In this document: in pieces, positions 24,938 to 33,625 of the stretch
Numbering within the stretch: the first letter of the stretch is position 1
Layout of the letters: the number at the start of each line of letters is the position of its first letter
From: Mucilaginibacter conchicola
GTDB lineage: Bacteria; Bacteroidota; Bacteroidia; Sphingobacteriales; Sphingobacteriaceae
Reading direction: 5' to 3'
Assembly: GCF_003432115.1 (NCBI RefSeq)
Contig: NZ_QWDC01000005.1
Coordinates: 124,001-188,000, forward strand
Length of the DNA: 64,000 nucleotides
Notes under the pieces: model-generated
What the model was told of the DNA's origin: nothing
What the model saw: only the letters and a program-made list of their open reading frames with translations
The model's database searches: none
Translations under genes and position numbers: made by a program

Positions 24938-26635
24938 ATGAAAAAGTTGATTGAATGCGTACCTAATTTTAGTGAAGGTGTAAACATGGGCATCATTAAG
25001 CAGCTAACCGATGAGGTGGAAGCTGTGGATGGTGTACGCCTGCTGAATGTTGACCCGGGCAAGGCTACCAACCGCACGGTGGTAACTTTTGTGGGCGAGC
25101 CTGAGCAGGTGATAGAAGCCGCCTACCGTGCTATTAAAAAGGCTGGTGAGCTGATTGATATGAGCAAGCAAAAAGGCGAACACCCGCGCATGGGTGCAAC
25201 GGATGTTTGTCCGCTGATACCGATTGCTAACATTAGTATGGAAGAGACGGCAGAGTATGCTGTAAAACTGGCCAAACGTGTTGGCGAAGAATTGCAGATA
25301 CCGGCTTACCTATATGAATATGCACAGCCAAATAAAAACCGCAGCAACCTTTCCATCATCCGTGCGGGAGAATACGAAGGTTTCTTCAAGAAAATAAAAC
25401 AGCCGGAGTGGACGCCTGATTTTGGTCCTGCGGAGAACGATGTAAGGCGAGGTGCTACCGTGATAGGTGCGCGCGAGTTTTTGATCGCGTACAACGTAAA
25501 TTTGAATACCACCTCAACCCGCCGTGCAAATGCCATTGCCTTTGATGTTCGCGAGGCTGGCCGTGCCTTGCGCGAGGGCGACCCGGTGACGGGCAAAATA
25601 GTAACCGATGAGAACGGCAAACCAAAGAACATTCCCGGCTCACTAAAAAGTGTGAAAGCTATTGGATGGTACATTGAGGAATATGGTATCGCCCAGATCT
25701 CGATGAACCTCACCAACATTGAGGTTACGCCTGTGCACATTGCTTTTGATGAGGTGTGCAAAAAGGCTAATGAGCGCGGCATTCGCGTTACAGGCAGCGA
25801 ACTCGTGGGTTTGATCCCTCTGAAAGCCATGCTGGATGCCGGTAAATATTTCCTGCGTAAGCAGAAACGTTCTGTTGGTGTAAGCGAGAGCGAACTGATC
25901 AAGATCACCATAAAATCAATGGGACTGGATGAGTTAGGGCCATTTAAACCCGAAGAGCGTATTATCGAGTACTTGCTAAAAGACAAAGCCGACAGCAAAC
26001 TCATCAGCATGAGCCTGACTGAATTTGCTGATGAAACGGCAAGTGAAAGCCCAGCGCCGGGTGGTGGTTCTATATCAGCCTACCTGGGTGTTTTGGGCGC
26101 TTCGTTAGCAACCATGGTGGCCAATCTGTCATCTCATAAGAAAGGTTGGGACAGCCGCTGGGAAGAGTTTAGCAATTGGGCTGAGCAAGGCCAGCGTTAT
26201 AAGGATGAGCTGCTGGGTTTGGTGGATAAGGATACGACAGCGTTTAACCGAATCATGGAAGCATTTTCATTGCCTAAATCAACCGATCAGGAAAAGGCTG
26301 CGAGAACAGAGGCTATACAATCAGCTACTAAATATGCTATTGAAGTTCCGTTCAGAGTGATGCAGATAGCAGTAGAAAGCTTCGGACTCATCAAGGCTAT
26401 GGTTGAGGTGGGTAACCCAAATTCGGTGACGGATGCCGGCGTTGCTGCCTTGTGTGCCCGCTCTGCAGTATTGGGTGCTTTTATGAATGTGAAGATCAAT
26501 GCCCAGGGGTGTAATGATAAAGCTTTTGTAGATGAGGTATTGAGTAAAGGCACTGAATTGGAGAATAAGGCTATTGAAGCGGAGAAAGAGATCGTTGGGC
26601 TGGTGAATGATAAAATTAGCCCCCCAGCCCACTGA
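24938..26635 (+). CDS. ftcD: Bifunctional glutamate formimidoyltransferase / formimidoyltetrahydrofolate cyclodeaminase
   Basis: Last step of histidine degradation: transfers the formimino group of formiminoglutamate to tetrahydrofolate, releasing glutamate, then deaminates the product to 5,10-methenyl-THF. The 565-residue protein contains the transferase N- and middle subdomains (1-~325), with His82 in KGEHPRMGATD at the position of the mammalian catalytic His82. The cyclodeaminase domain (about 357-560) starts at MSLTEFADETASESPAPGGG. The fusion resembles the animal enzyme and occurs in Bacteroidota. The last residues (SPPAH) and the stop are encoded by a C-rich repeat motif also found at the end of the SRPBCC gene. 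The 66-bp gap before it contains short repeats of AATGACTCAATG. Confidence 0.93.
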   Translation: MKKLIECVPNFSEGVNMGIIKQLTDEVEAVDGVRLLNVDPGKATNRTVVTFVGEPEQVIEAAYRAIKKAGELIDMSKQKGEHPRMGATDVCPLIPIANISMEETAEYAVKLAKRVGEELQIPAYLYEYAQPNKNRSNLSIIRAGEYEGFFKKIKQPEWTPDFGPAENDVRRGATVIGAREFLIAYNVNLNTTSTRRANAIAFDVREAGRALREGDPVTGKIVTDENGKPKNIPGSLKSVKAIGWYIEEYGIAQISMNLTNIEVTPVHIAFDEVCKKANERGIRVTGSELVGLIPLKAMLDAGKYFLRKQKRSVGVSESELIKITIKSMGLDELGPFKPEERIIEYLLKDKADSKLISMSLTEFADETASESPAPGGGSISAYLGVLGASLATMVANLSSHKKGWDSRWEEFSNWAEQGQRYKDELLGLVDKDTTAFNRIMEAFSLPKSTDQEKAARTEAIQSATKYAIEVPFRVMQIAVESFGLIKAMVEVGNPNSVTDAGVAALCARSAVLGAFMNVKINAQGCNDKAFVDEVLSKGTELENKAIEAEKEIVGLVNDKISPPAH

Positions 26636-26652
26636 AGGGGGTGTAGAATAGA

Positions 26653-26683
26653 ATCAGGACTGTTAGAGTCAGGAATCAAGAAA
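26653..26683. repeat. Short dispersed motif related to 18205-18237
   Basis: AATCAGGACTGTTAGAGTCAG and the following GGAATCAAGA match the reverse complement of 18205-18237 with a few changes. The function is not evident. Confidence 0.45.
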
Positions 26684-26695
26684 ACGCTCACCTAC

Positions 26696-26785
26696 GCGTC
26701 ATTGCGAGGAACGAAGCAATCTCTTTAGGACAAGCGACTCTGCATATCGGGGATTGCCACGTCGCTGTTGCTCCTCGCAATGACG
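26696..26785. repeat. Palindromic repeat, family 1, tandem copy A
   Basis: Chimeric element: left arm GAGGAACGAAGCAATCTC, right arm GGATTGCCACGTCGCTG. It differs at two positions from copy B at 26844. The 58 bp between the copies include the fragment GATTCTTCGCTGTCGCTCAG, which recurs near 53126. Confidence 0.85.
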
Positions 26786-26843
26786 TAGGTAGCAACAACG
26801 CGGTTAGATTCTTCGCTGTCGCTCAGAATGACAACAAATAAAC

Positions 26844-26933
26844 GCGTCATTGCGAGGAACGAAGCAATCTCTTTAGGACAAGCGACTCTGCATATCGGGG
26901 ATTGCTACGTCGCTGTTGCTCCTCGCAATTACG
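26844..26933. repeat. Palindromic repeat, family 1, tandem copy B
   Basis: Nearly identical to copy A, with a 148-bp period. Two substitutions are visible: GATTGCTACG for GATTGCCACG and CGCAATTACG for CGCAATGACG; the second weakens the terminal inverted repeat. Confidence 0.85.
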
Positions 26934-26948
26934 TGGCGTTTAGAAACA

Positions 26949-26976
26949 ACAAAGGCTTCCCAAATTGGGAAGCCTT
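26949..26976. terminator. Hairpin terminator between convergent ftcD and atpG
   Basis: AAAGGCTTCCCAAATTGGGAAGCCTTT is an almost perfect stem with A/T-rich flanks on both sides. It can serve both ftcD and atpG, although the T-tracts are short. Confidence 0.75.
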
Positions 26977-27002
26977 TGTGATATCATACGGATAGCTGCA
27001 GA

Positions 27003-27923
27003 TTATGCGCCGCTTAGTGCTGCTGCACCGCTTACTATCTCGGTAAGTTCTGTGGTGATGGCTGCCTGGCGCGCCTGGTTGTATGAAAGTTTAAGGGCTT
27101 TCAATAATTCACCGGCATTCTCGGTTGCTTTATCCATCGCGGTCATACGGGCCCCGTGCTCAGATGCGTTTGAATCTAACACTGCGCGGTATAACTGGAT
27201 CTTGATGTTCTTAGGGATCAGTTGCTCTACTATCTCTTCTTTTGAAGGCTCAAGTATGTAATCAACCTGGCTTTCTAAAGTAGCTTCCTTCTTAGTAGCG
27301 AAAGCCTCTTTAGCTGGTTTCTCTTCCTTCTCAGCTTTTGGTACAGGTAACAATTGCTCGGTTATCAGGAACTGTACAGCTGCGTTACGGAAGTGGTTGT
27401 ACACCAGTTCAACACGGTCATACTGGCCATTAACAAAGCCCTGCATGATCTCTTCAGTAACTTTTGATGCGTTAGCGAAGTTAAGATCAAGGTACAGATC
27501 ATTATGGTTACCCACCACATTAAACTTGCGGCGAGTGTAAAAATCATGACCTTTTTTACCAATAGCTACGATTGATACATTGCCGGCTTTCATTTGGGCA
27601 CTGTACTTCTCGTTGATCAGGTTGTTGGCAGCTTTTATAGCGTTGGTGTTAAATGCACCAGCCAAGCCACGGTTTGAGGTTACCACAACCACCAATACGC
27701 GTACCGGCTCACGCTCCTGCAGGTAAGGTGATGCACCATCCTCTAGGCTTGCAGAAAGGTTAGCCAACAGATCTTTTAATTTGCTGGCGTAAGGGCGCAA
27801 TTGTACAATAGCATCAGTAGCCCTGCGCAACTTAGCCGCCGAAACCATTTTCATGGCCTTGGTGATCTGCTGCGTTGAGTTTACAGACGCTATCCTGTTT
27901 CTTACTTCTTTTAAATTAGCCAT
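27003..27923 (-). CDS. atpG: ATP synthase F1 gamma subunit
   Basis: Central rotor shaft of the F1Fo ATP synthase. The 306-residue protein has the conserved N-terminal helix ANLKEVRNRIASVNSTQQIT and MKMVSAAKLRRA, and the C-terminal helix ARMTAMDKATENAGELLKAL. A charged insert near residues 198-225 (EEKPAKEAFATKKEAT) is an extra loop compared with the E. coli protein and is common in Bacteroidota. It is the last gene of the atp operon, 129 bp after atpA; that gap contains an inverted repeat. Confidence 0.95.
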   Translation of the reverse strand: MANLKEVRNRIASVNSTQQITKAMKMVSAAKLRRATDAIVQLRPYASKLKDLLANLSASLEDGASPYLQEREPVRVLVVVVTSNRGLAGAFNTNAIKAANNLINEKYSAQMKAGNVSIVAIGKKGHDFYTRRKFNVVGNHNDLYLDLNFANASKVTEEIMQGFVNGQYDRVELVYNHFRNAAVQFLITEQLLPVPKAEKEEKPAKEAFATKKEATLESQVDYILEPSKEEIVEQLIPKNIKIQLYRAVLDSNASEHGARMTAMDKATENAGELLKALKLSYNQARQAAITTELTEIVSGAAALSGA

Positions 27924-27932
27924 TCGTTATTA

Positions 27933-28049
27933 ATGTGCAAATTTCAAATGTGCAGATGTGCAGATGATTGCAACATTACACGGTTATAGTTTAAACTATC
28001 TGCGAGATACGCTGATCTGCACATTTGCACATCAGCATATCTGCACATC
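27933..28049. repeat. Imperfect inverted repeat between atpA and atpG
   Basis: Left arm AAATGTGCAGATGTGCAGATG and right arm with ATCTGCACATTTGCACATC can pair. Related GATGTGCAAAT / CAGATATGCAGATG words occur at 55884-55925 and a short one near 7124. It occupies nearly all of the spacer inside the operon. Confidence 0.6.
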
Positions 28050-28052
28050 TAA

Positions 28053-29627
28053 TTAGTAATTCGCTGATATTTCTTTAGCTACGGTCTCTAACACGCCGGT
28101 TAGCTGATCGTCAAACTTACCTGCTTTTAGGGCTGCAAGCACCTCAGGGTGGCGCACTTCTAACTGGCTGGTAAACTCTTCTTCAAACTTACGGATCTTG
28201 TTAACCGGTACGTTACGCATTAAGTTTTTGGTACCTATGTAGATGATAGCAACTTGCTTTTCTACTGATACCGGAGAGAACTGACCTTGTTTCAAGATCT
28301 CTACGTTACGTGCACCTTTATCAATTACTGATTTGGTTGAAGCATCAAGGTCTGAACCGAATTTAGAGAAGGCCTCTAACTCGCGGTATTGTGCCTGGTC
28401 AAGCTTTAAGGTACCTGCTACCTTTTTCATTGATTTGATCTGCGCGTTACCACCTACACGTGATACCGAGATACCTACGTTGATAGCCGGGCGGATACCT
28501 GCAAGGAACAAGTTAGACTCCAGGAATATCTGACCATCGGTAATTGAAATTACGTTGGTTGGGATATACGCTGATACGTCACCTGCTTGGGTTTCAATGA
28601 TAGGAAGAGCAGTTAATGAACCACCACCTTTAACGATACCTTTGATAGACTCTGGCAAATCGTTCATTTGCTGAGCGATGTTATCGTTTGAGTTGATCTT
28701 AGCGGCACGCTCTAATAAACGGCTGTGCAGGTAGAATACGTCACCTGGGTAAGCCTCGCGGCCTGGTGGGCGGCGTAGTAACAATGATACCTCGCGGTAA
28801 GCAACAGCCTGTTTTGAAAGATCATCATAGATGATCAAAGCTGGGCGGCCTGTATCGCGGAAGTACTCGCCGATAGCTGCACCCGCAAACGGAGCAAAGA
28901 ACTGCATGGTAGCAGAGTCTGAAGCGTTTGCAGCAACTACGATAGAGTAAGGCATTGCACCGTTCTCTTCTAATGTACGTACTATGTTAGCTACGGTAGA
29001 AGCTTTCTGGCCACAGGCAACATATATACAGATTACAGGCTTGCCTGCATCATAAAATTCTTTTTGGTTGATGATGGTATCGATACAAACCGCAGTTTTA
29101 CCTGTTTGGCGGTCACCAATAACCAACTCGCGCTGGCCACGGCCGATAGGGATCATCGCATCGATAGCTTTGATACCGGTTTGTAATGGCTCGGTAACCG
29201 GCTGGCGGTAGATAACGCCCGGTGCTTTACGCTCCAGAGGCATCTCGTAAGTTTGACCGGCAATAGGGCCTTTACCATCAATCGGGTTACCTAAAGTATC
29301 TACAACACGGCCAAGCATGCCTTCGCCTACGTTGATAGATGCAATACGGTTTGTACGCTTAACGGTGTCACCTTCTTTAATATCGTCTGATTTACCTAAC
29401 AATACCACACCCACGTTATCTTCTTCAAGGTTAAGTACGATACCTTGTAAACCGTTACCAAACTCAACCAGCTCACCTGATTGTACTTTGCTTAAACCGT
29501 AAACACGTGCAATACCGTCACCCACCTGGAGTACAGTACCCACTTCTTCTAATTCAGATTCTGACTTAAAGCCCGCTAATTGCTGACGCAGGATAGCTGA
29601 TACTTCGTCCGGTCTTACCTCTACCAT
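28053..29627 (-). CDS. atpA: ATP synthase F1 alpha subunit
   Basis: Non-catalytic nucleotide-binding subunit of F1, 524 residues. The P-loop is GDRQTGKTA with Lys177, and the [17 protein letters not shown] segment carries Walker B and the DELSEED-region approach. The [29 protein letters not shown] block is diagnostic for alpha. It is separated from atpH by 34 bp. The matching beta subunit gene is absent from this cluster. Confidence 0.96.
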   Translation of the reverse strand: MVEVRPDEVSAILRQQLAGFKSESELEEVGTVLQVGDGIARVYGLSKVQSGELVEFGNGLQGIVLNLEEDNVGVVLLGKSDDIKEGDTVKRTNRIASINVGEGMLGRVVDTLGNPIDGKGPIAGQTYEMPLERKAPGVIYRQPVTEPLQTGIKAIDAMIPIGRGQRELVIGDRQTGKTAVCIDTIINQKEFYDAGKPVICIYVACGQKASTVANIVRTLEENGAMPYSIVVAANASDSATMQFFAPFAGAAIGEYFRDTGRPALIIYDDLSKQAVAYREVSLLLRRPPGREAYPGDVFYLHSRLLERAAKINSNDNIAQQMNDLPESIKGIVKGGGSLTALPIIETQAGDVSAYIPTNVISITDGQIFLESNLFLAGIRPAINVGISVSRVGGNAQIKSMKKVAGTLKLDQAQYRELEAFSKFGSDLDASTKSVIDKGARNVEILKQGQFSPVSVEKQVAIIYIGTKNLMRNVPVNKIRKFEEEFTSQLEVRHPEVLAALKAGKFDDQLTGVLETVAKEISANY

Positions 29628-29661
29628 TTTTAAAATTTATTTAGAGTTTATTTTTCTGTTA

Positions 29662-30207
29662 TTAAACTGCCTTAGCGGCAAAATCTTTTCTTAATTTATT
29701 CAGGGCGCTTTGTACGCTGGTATCCAGTTGTCTGTCGCCAACGGTTAGCACAAAACCACCTATTAAAGCTGCATCAACCTTAGCGTTAAGCTGTATGGTA
29801 CCGCCAATAGCTTTCTGCAACTCATCAGTAATAACCTGTTGGTTAGCAGCAGACAGCGGGGTAGCAGATACAACAGTAGCTTTAGTAATATGCTTAGCTA
29901 CGTTATACAGGTTAATGTACTCTTTAGCTGTTGCATAAAGTACTTCGCCACGCCCCTTGTTCACCATCAGTTTAAAAAAGCTGATGGTAATGTTGTTTAC
30001 TTTACCCCCAAATATGGCATCAAGTATCTGTACTTTTTTCAGTTGCGGAACAATTGGGTTGCTCAGCACGGCTTTAAGCTCAGATGATGCTTTAAGTGTT
30101 TGAAGAAAAGTATCCATATCGGCTTTGATCGCATCAACAACATTTTGTTCCTGTGCAAGCTCTATAAGCGATTTGGCGTACCTGATTCCTATGGTTACTT
30201 CTGACAT
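29662..30207 (-). CDS. atpH: ATP synthase F1 delta subunit (OSCP)
   Basis: Peripheral-stalk connector of 181 residues. The N-terminal helical domain begins IGIRYAKSLIELAQEQN, and VLSNPIVPQLKKVQILDAIF is the conserved middle. The C-terminal domain has the signature ALIGGFVLTVGDRQLDTSVQ. It links the top of alpha3beta3 to subunit b. Gene order b-delta-alpha is as in other bacteria. Confidence 0.93.
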   Translation of the reverse strand: MSEVTIGIRYAKSLIELAQEQNVVDAIKADMDTFLQTLKASSELKAVLSNPIVPQLKKVQILDAIFGGKVNNITISFFKLMVNKGRGEVLYATAKEYINLYNVAKHITKATVVSATPLSAANQQVITDELQKAIGGTIQLNAKVDAALIGGFVLTVGDRQLDTSVQSALNKLRKDFAAKAV

Positions 30208-30289
30208 GTCTTATTTTGATAGTGAGTGGTGAATGGTTGAATGGTGAGCGGTTTAACTACTCACTAATCTCTGATCACCAATCTCCAAA

Positions 30290-30781
30290 TTATAACTTCA
30301 CTTCTTTTAACAGCTGTGATACCAGTTCGTCCTGCTTTTGCTGGTCTTGTAACTGGTTTTGTAATATCTTTTCAGCAACCTGTATAGATAGCTCTGCAAC
30401 CTGGTTTTTAACATCAGCCATTGCAATAGCTTTCTGGTTGTTTATTTCAACACGTGCAAGTTCAATCTGGCGTGCACCTTCTTTGTGTGCAGCTTCTTTA
30501 GCGTCAGCAATGATCTGCTCTTTGATCTTTTTAGCTTCAGAAAGGATCAGGTCGCGCTCGGCACGGGCTTGTTTCAACAACACCTCGTTCTCGTTAGTAA
30601 GGCGGCTCATCTCTTCTTTAGCTGCTTCAGCCTTAAGCAAAGCATCTTCAATAGAGCGCTCACGATCATCAATAGCGCTCATGATAGGTTTCCATGCAAA
30701 TTTAGCAAGCAGGAAAAACAGCACTAAGAACGATACGGTGGTCCAAAAAACCAAACCAATTTCAGGAGTTACTAATTCCAT
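30290..30781 (-). CDS. atpF: ATP synthase Fo b subunit
   Basis: Peripheral-stalk subunit of 163 residues. One N-terminal transmembrane helix (IGLVFWTTVSFLVLFFLLAKF) is followed by a continuous charged coiled coil to residue ~155 (RERSIEDALLKAEAAKEEMS), which dimerises and reaches the delta subunit. The 82-bp gap to atpH holds words such as GAGTGGTGAATGGTTGAATG with partial dyad symmetry, another small repeat. Confidence 0.94.
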   Translation of the reverse strand: MELVTPEIGLVFWTTVSFLVLFFLLAKFAWKPIMSAIDDRERSIEDALLKAEAAKEEMSRLTNENEVLLKQARAERDLILSEAKKIKEQIIADAKEAAHKEGARQIELARVEINNQKAIAMADVKNQVAELSIQVAEKILQNQLQDQQKQDELVSQLLKEVKL

Positions 30782-30876
30782 GTTTTGTTTTATATATGAG
30801 TTTAAATGTCAATTTTAATAACCGTACCTGCCGCCAATCGCTGCAAGTACGGTTAAAATTTTTTCCGGGCGATGGA

Positions 30877-31113
<237 letters not shown>

Positions 31114-31134
31114 TTATATGGTTATTTACAATTA

Positions 31135-32232
31135 TTAATGGTGATGCTCTTCAATAGCAGTACCAATAAATAGTGCTGTTAACAGCGTGAAAATGAAGGC
31201 CTGCAATGCAGCAACCAGCAACTCTAACACATCCATAAACACCACAAAGGCAACTGATACCGGTGCAATAGCAACGCTCTTGAACACAAATATCAATGAT
31301 ATTAAGCTTAACACAATGATGTGCCCTGCTGTAATGTTAGCAAACAAACGGATCATCAATGCAAACGGCTTAGAGATGATACCTACCAGCTCTACCGGCC
31401 ACATAATTGGGTACAACCAAACCGGTACGTCTGGTGCAAAAATGTGTTTCCAGTAGTATTTGTTACCATTTACGTTAACGATGATCAACGTGATAAGCGA
31501 TAGCACAAAAGTTACCGCGATGTTACCTGTTAAGTTTGAACCACCCGGGAAGAAAGGAACTAAACCGATTAAGTTGTTGATCCAGATGAAGAAGAACACG
31601 GTTAATAAAAGCGGCATAAAGCGCTGGTATTTGTAACCGATGTTTGGGCGGGCAATATCATCACGTACAAACAGGATAATAGGCTCCATAAAAGATTGTA
31701 AACCTTTTGGCGCTTTGCCTGCACGCTTTTTGTAAGCTGCAGAAACGCTGAAGAATATAATTAACAGCAACACAAAAGAGATCCACATACTTACCACGTT
31801 TTTAGTGATAGAGAAGTCGATCAGTTTTTTGTGCATATTAAGCATGTTTGCACCGGCAACTAATTCTTCGCCGGGGCCAACAATGGCAATTTTATCTTTT
31901 ACTAAACGGTAGGTGTAGTATTGACCTTTATAATCAGCATGGCCATGCTCGAAATGAGCAGATGAGAACACCTCGAAACCCTGATCGGTATAAAGGATAA
32001 CAGGCAGGGCAACTGTAGTATGGCCCCACAAATGCCAGCTATGCGAATCGGCAATGTGTTCAAGTATTACCTCACTTGGGCTAAACTCCTTTTCGTTGTG
32101 CGATTCTGACGCTTCCACGGCGTGTTCCTCATGCTGTATAGCAAAAGTTTTACAAGTGACAAACGTTAAAAAAACGCCTAAAATGAGGCTTAAAGCTATT
32201 TTTTTTGAATTCAAAATACGGCTTAAATACAT
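31135..32232 (-). CDS. atpB: ATP synthase Fo a subunit
   Basis: Proton-channel stator subunit of 365 residues. The C-terminal two thirds contain the membrane helices and the essential Arg295 in ALMIRLFANITAGH. The N-terminal ~140 residues are an extension beyond the E. coli protein: a signal-like hydrophobic segment (IALSLILGVFLTFV) followed by a His/Glu-rich soluble region (HEEHAVEASESHNEKEF) on the periplasmic side. Such extensions are usual in Bacteroidota subunit a. Confidence 0.93.
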   Translation of the reverse strand: MYLSRILNSKKIALSLILGVFLTFVTCKTFAIQHEEHAVEASESHNEKEFSPSEVILEHIADSHSWHLWGHTTVALPVILYTDQGFEVFSSAHFEHGHADYKGQYYTYRLVKDKIAIVGPGEELVAGANMLNMHKKLIDFSITKNVVSMWISFVLLLIIFFSVSAAYKKRAGKAPKGLQSFMEPIILFVRDDIARPNIGYKYQRFMPLLLTVFFFIWINNLIGLVPFFPGGSNLTGNIAVTFVLSLITLIIVNVNGNKYYWKHIFAPDVPVWLYPIMWPVELVGIISKPFALMIRLFANITAGHIIVLSLISLIFVFKSVAIAPVSVAFVVFMDVLELLVAALQAFIFTLLTALFIGTAIEEHHH

Positions 32233-32252
32233 TGAATGAGTGTTTTTTACTT

Positions 32253-32621
32253 CTAATTTTGGTTGCGCAAGTTACACAACAAAACGTAAACTTCAAAGGC
32301 GGTATTTAAGAAATATAAATAAGCAAAATCGAGCAAAAAAACGGTCTTATCGATGTGTATTTTTGACACAAATATCAGGGCAAAAGCCATGCATCCTAAC
32401 ATCTTTACAATGGTAGTTGCCAGGAAGGTTTGGGCGTATAATTCGGGTTTAATACGCTGTACGGCCAATAATGAGGCAATTACTATAACCGTGAAAGCTG
32501 TAACAAAGAAGAAAAGTACCCAGAATTTAGGCACCAACCAGGCGCTGCCCAACAGTGCAGGAATGGCAGCAAGTATCGCCACAAATACCACAAATTGAAG
32601 TATAATTTTTTGTGTCTTCAA
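32253..32621 (-). CDS. Small four-helix membrane protein in the atp operon
   Basis: A 122-residue protein made almost entirely of four hydrophobic segments (IILQFVVFVAILAAIPALL, FWVLFFFVTAFTVIVIASLL, FLATTIVKMLGCMAFALIF, FLLDFAYLYFLNTAFEVYVL). It overlaps atpZ by 4 nt and precedes atpB by 20 bp, the place where atpI-type genes lie. A role in assembly of the c-ring or a cation channel, as proposed for AtpI, is plausible by position. Sequence similarity to AtpI is not obvious by eye. Confidence 0.75.
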   Translation of the reverse strand: MKTQKIILQFVVFVAILAAIPALLGSAWLVPKFWVLFFFVTAFTVIVIASLLAVQRIKPELYAQTFLATTIVKMLGCMAFALIFVSKIHIDKTVFLLDFAYLYFLNTAFEVYVLLCNLRNQN

Positions 32622-32848
32622 TCTCTTACTGCTCTAATTACCAGGTATAACGAAACAAAAACTCCCACCAAAGCCAGGGTAGCTGTAACCCACTTGGTCT
32701 CATGCGCGGCGGCCTCATCTATTTTATAGCCTGCGAAGGCAAAAATACCTATCACAACTATCATTTGCACAGCAAGGCCCGTGTATTTAGCATAAGCATT
32801 AACGGGGCTGCCCCCACTACTGTTATCCTTTGGTTCATTTTCTTCCAT
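32618..32848 (-). CDS. atpZ: AtpZ/AtpI family protein
   Basis: A 76-residue protein with a hydrophilic, Ser/Gly/Asn-rich N-terminus and two transmembrane helices. The first contains YAKYTGLAVQMIVVIGIFAF followed by GYKIDE, the signature of the ATPase gene1/AtpZ family. It is the first gene of the atp operon. AtpZ/AtpI pairs have been reported to aid Fo assembly and Mg/Ca transport in other bacteria. A TAAATTTG word on the minus strand (32853-32860) matches the -7 box but is so close to the ATG that it could only drive a nearly leaderless mRNA. Confidence 0.85.
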   Translation of the reverse strand: MEENEPKDNSSGGSPVNAYAKYTGLAVQMIVVIGIFAFAGYKIDEAAAHETKWVTATLALVGVFVSLYLVIRAVRD

Positions 32849-32938
32849 CGGGCAAATTTATTAAACCTATTGCATAATGTTTAGTATTTTAGCAAATGCG
32901 TTTGTTGCATATATTCTAATAACATTCAGGCTAAAACC

Positions 32939-33124
32939 ATGGAAAAGGTAGTAAATTTCGTAAAGCAGGAAGACGAGGAAATGGCTTATATTCAGTATTG
33001 GCTAAACCAGCCCGTTGCCGAGCGTTTAAAGGAAGTGACACGCCTTAGGTTTAACTATTATAAATGGTTAAATAAATCTTTCCCGTCTAAGATTGAGAAA
33101 GTGGTTAATCAACATCCATTATGA
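32939..33124 (+). CDS. Small protein paired with a nucleotidyltransferase
   Basis: A 61-residue acidic then basic protein (MEKVVNFVKQEDEEM, then YWLNQPVAERLKEVTRLRF and a WLNKSFPSKIEKV tail). The stop overlaps the start of the next gene (ATGA at 33121-33124). The pattern YW-x-n-ERL-x-n-LR-x-n-Y is one I associate with small proteins encoded just upstream of DUF6036/AbiEii-like nucleotidyltransferases. It may be the partner, perhaps the antitoxin or adaptor, of that enzyme. No DNA-binding motif is visible. The start at 32939 is the first ATG in the frame. Confidence 0.7.
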   Translation: MEKVVNFVKQEDEEMAYIQYWLNQPVAERLKEVTRLRFNYYKWLNKSFPSKIEKVVNQHPL

Positions 33125-33603
33125 TACTTGAAAAGGATTTTCAGGAATTTATCGCTTTGCTAAATCAGCATGATGTTGCTTATATGGTTGTAGGCGCTCA
33201 TGCATTGGCCTTTCACGGCAAACCCAGGCATACTGGTGACTTAGATATATGGATAAATCCTACAGAAGAAAATGCCGGTAAAATGCTATTAGTAATTAAT
33301 GACTTTGGATTCGGATCTGTAGGTTTAAAGAAAGACGATTTTTTAAGGGAACATTATGTAACTCAACTTGGCTATCCCCCGCTAAGGATAGATATTTTGA
33401 ATAGTATTTCGGGAGTTACTTTTGAAGAGGCCTTTAATAACAGGTTGTTCGTAGATGTGGATGATTTAACAATTAGTTATATTGGCCTGGACGATCTTAT
33501 AAAGAATAAAGCCGGTACGGCGAGAAAACAAGATTTAGCCGACCTTGAAAACCTTTATAAATTAGCCAACTCTTCAAAACAGAAGGGCGACCAAAAACCA
33601 TAA
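33121..33603 (+). CDS. Nucleotidyltransferase (DUF6036 / AbiEii-like)
   Basis: A 160-residue single-domain protein of the DNA polymerase beta-like nucleotidyltransferase superfamily. AYMVVGAHALAFHG is the glycine motif, TGDLDIW gives Asp40 and Asp42, and LRIDIL gives the third carboxylate Asp91. All three metal ligands are present, so it should be active. Small enzymes of this type act in toxin-antitoxin or phage-defence pairs by adding nucleotides to tRNA or to a partner protein. It overlaps the small upstream gene by 4 nt. The pair lies alone between the divergent atp operon and porW, which looks like an inserted cassette. Confidence 0.8.
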   Translation: MILEKDFQEFIALLNQHDVAYMVVGAHALAFHGKPRHTGDLDIWINPTEENAGKMLLVINDFGFGSVGLKKDDFLREHYVTQLGYPPLRIDILNSISGVTFEEAFNNRLFVDVDDLTISYIGLDDLIKNKAGTARKQDLADLENLYKLANSSKQKGDQKP

Positions 33604-33625
33604 CCTGTCACAAACATCTATTAAA

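Noticed and set aside
25306-26010. A 234-residue minus-strand ORF antisense to ftcD
   Set aside because: It is a shadow of the conserved ftcD frame, with no recognisable domain and no start context.
26696-26933. Possible CRISPR array from closely spaced repeats
   Set aside because: There are only two units, each a ~90-bp palindrome with ends that recur all over the window, no short regular spacers and no cas genes.
32853-32860. TAAATTTG as the atp operon promoter
   Set aside because: It matches the -7 consensus but is only about 4 bp from the atpZ ATG, too close unless the mRNA is leaderless; not listed as a feature.
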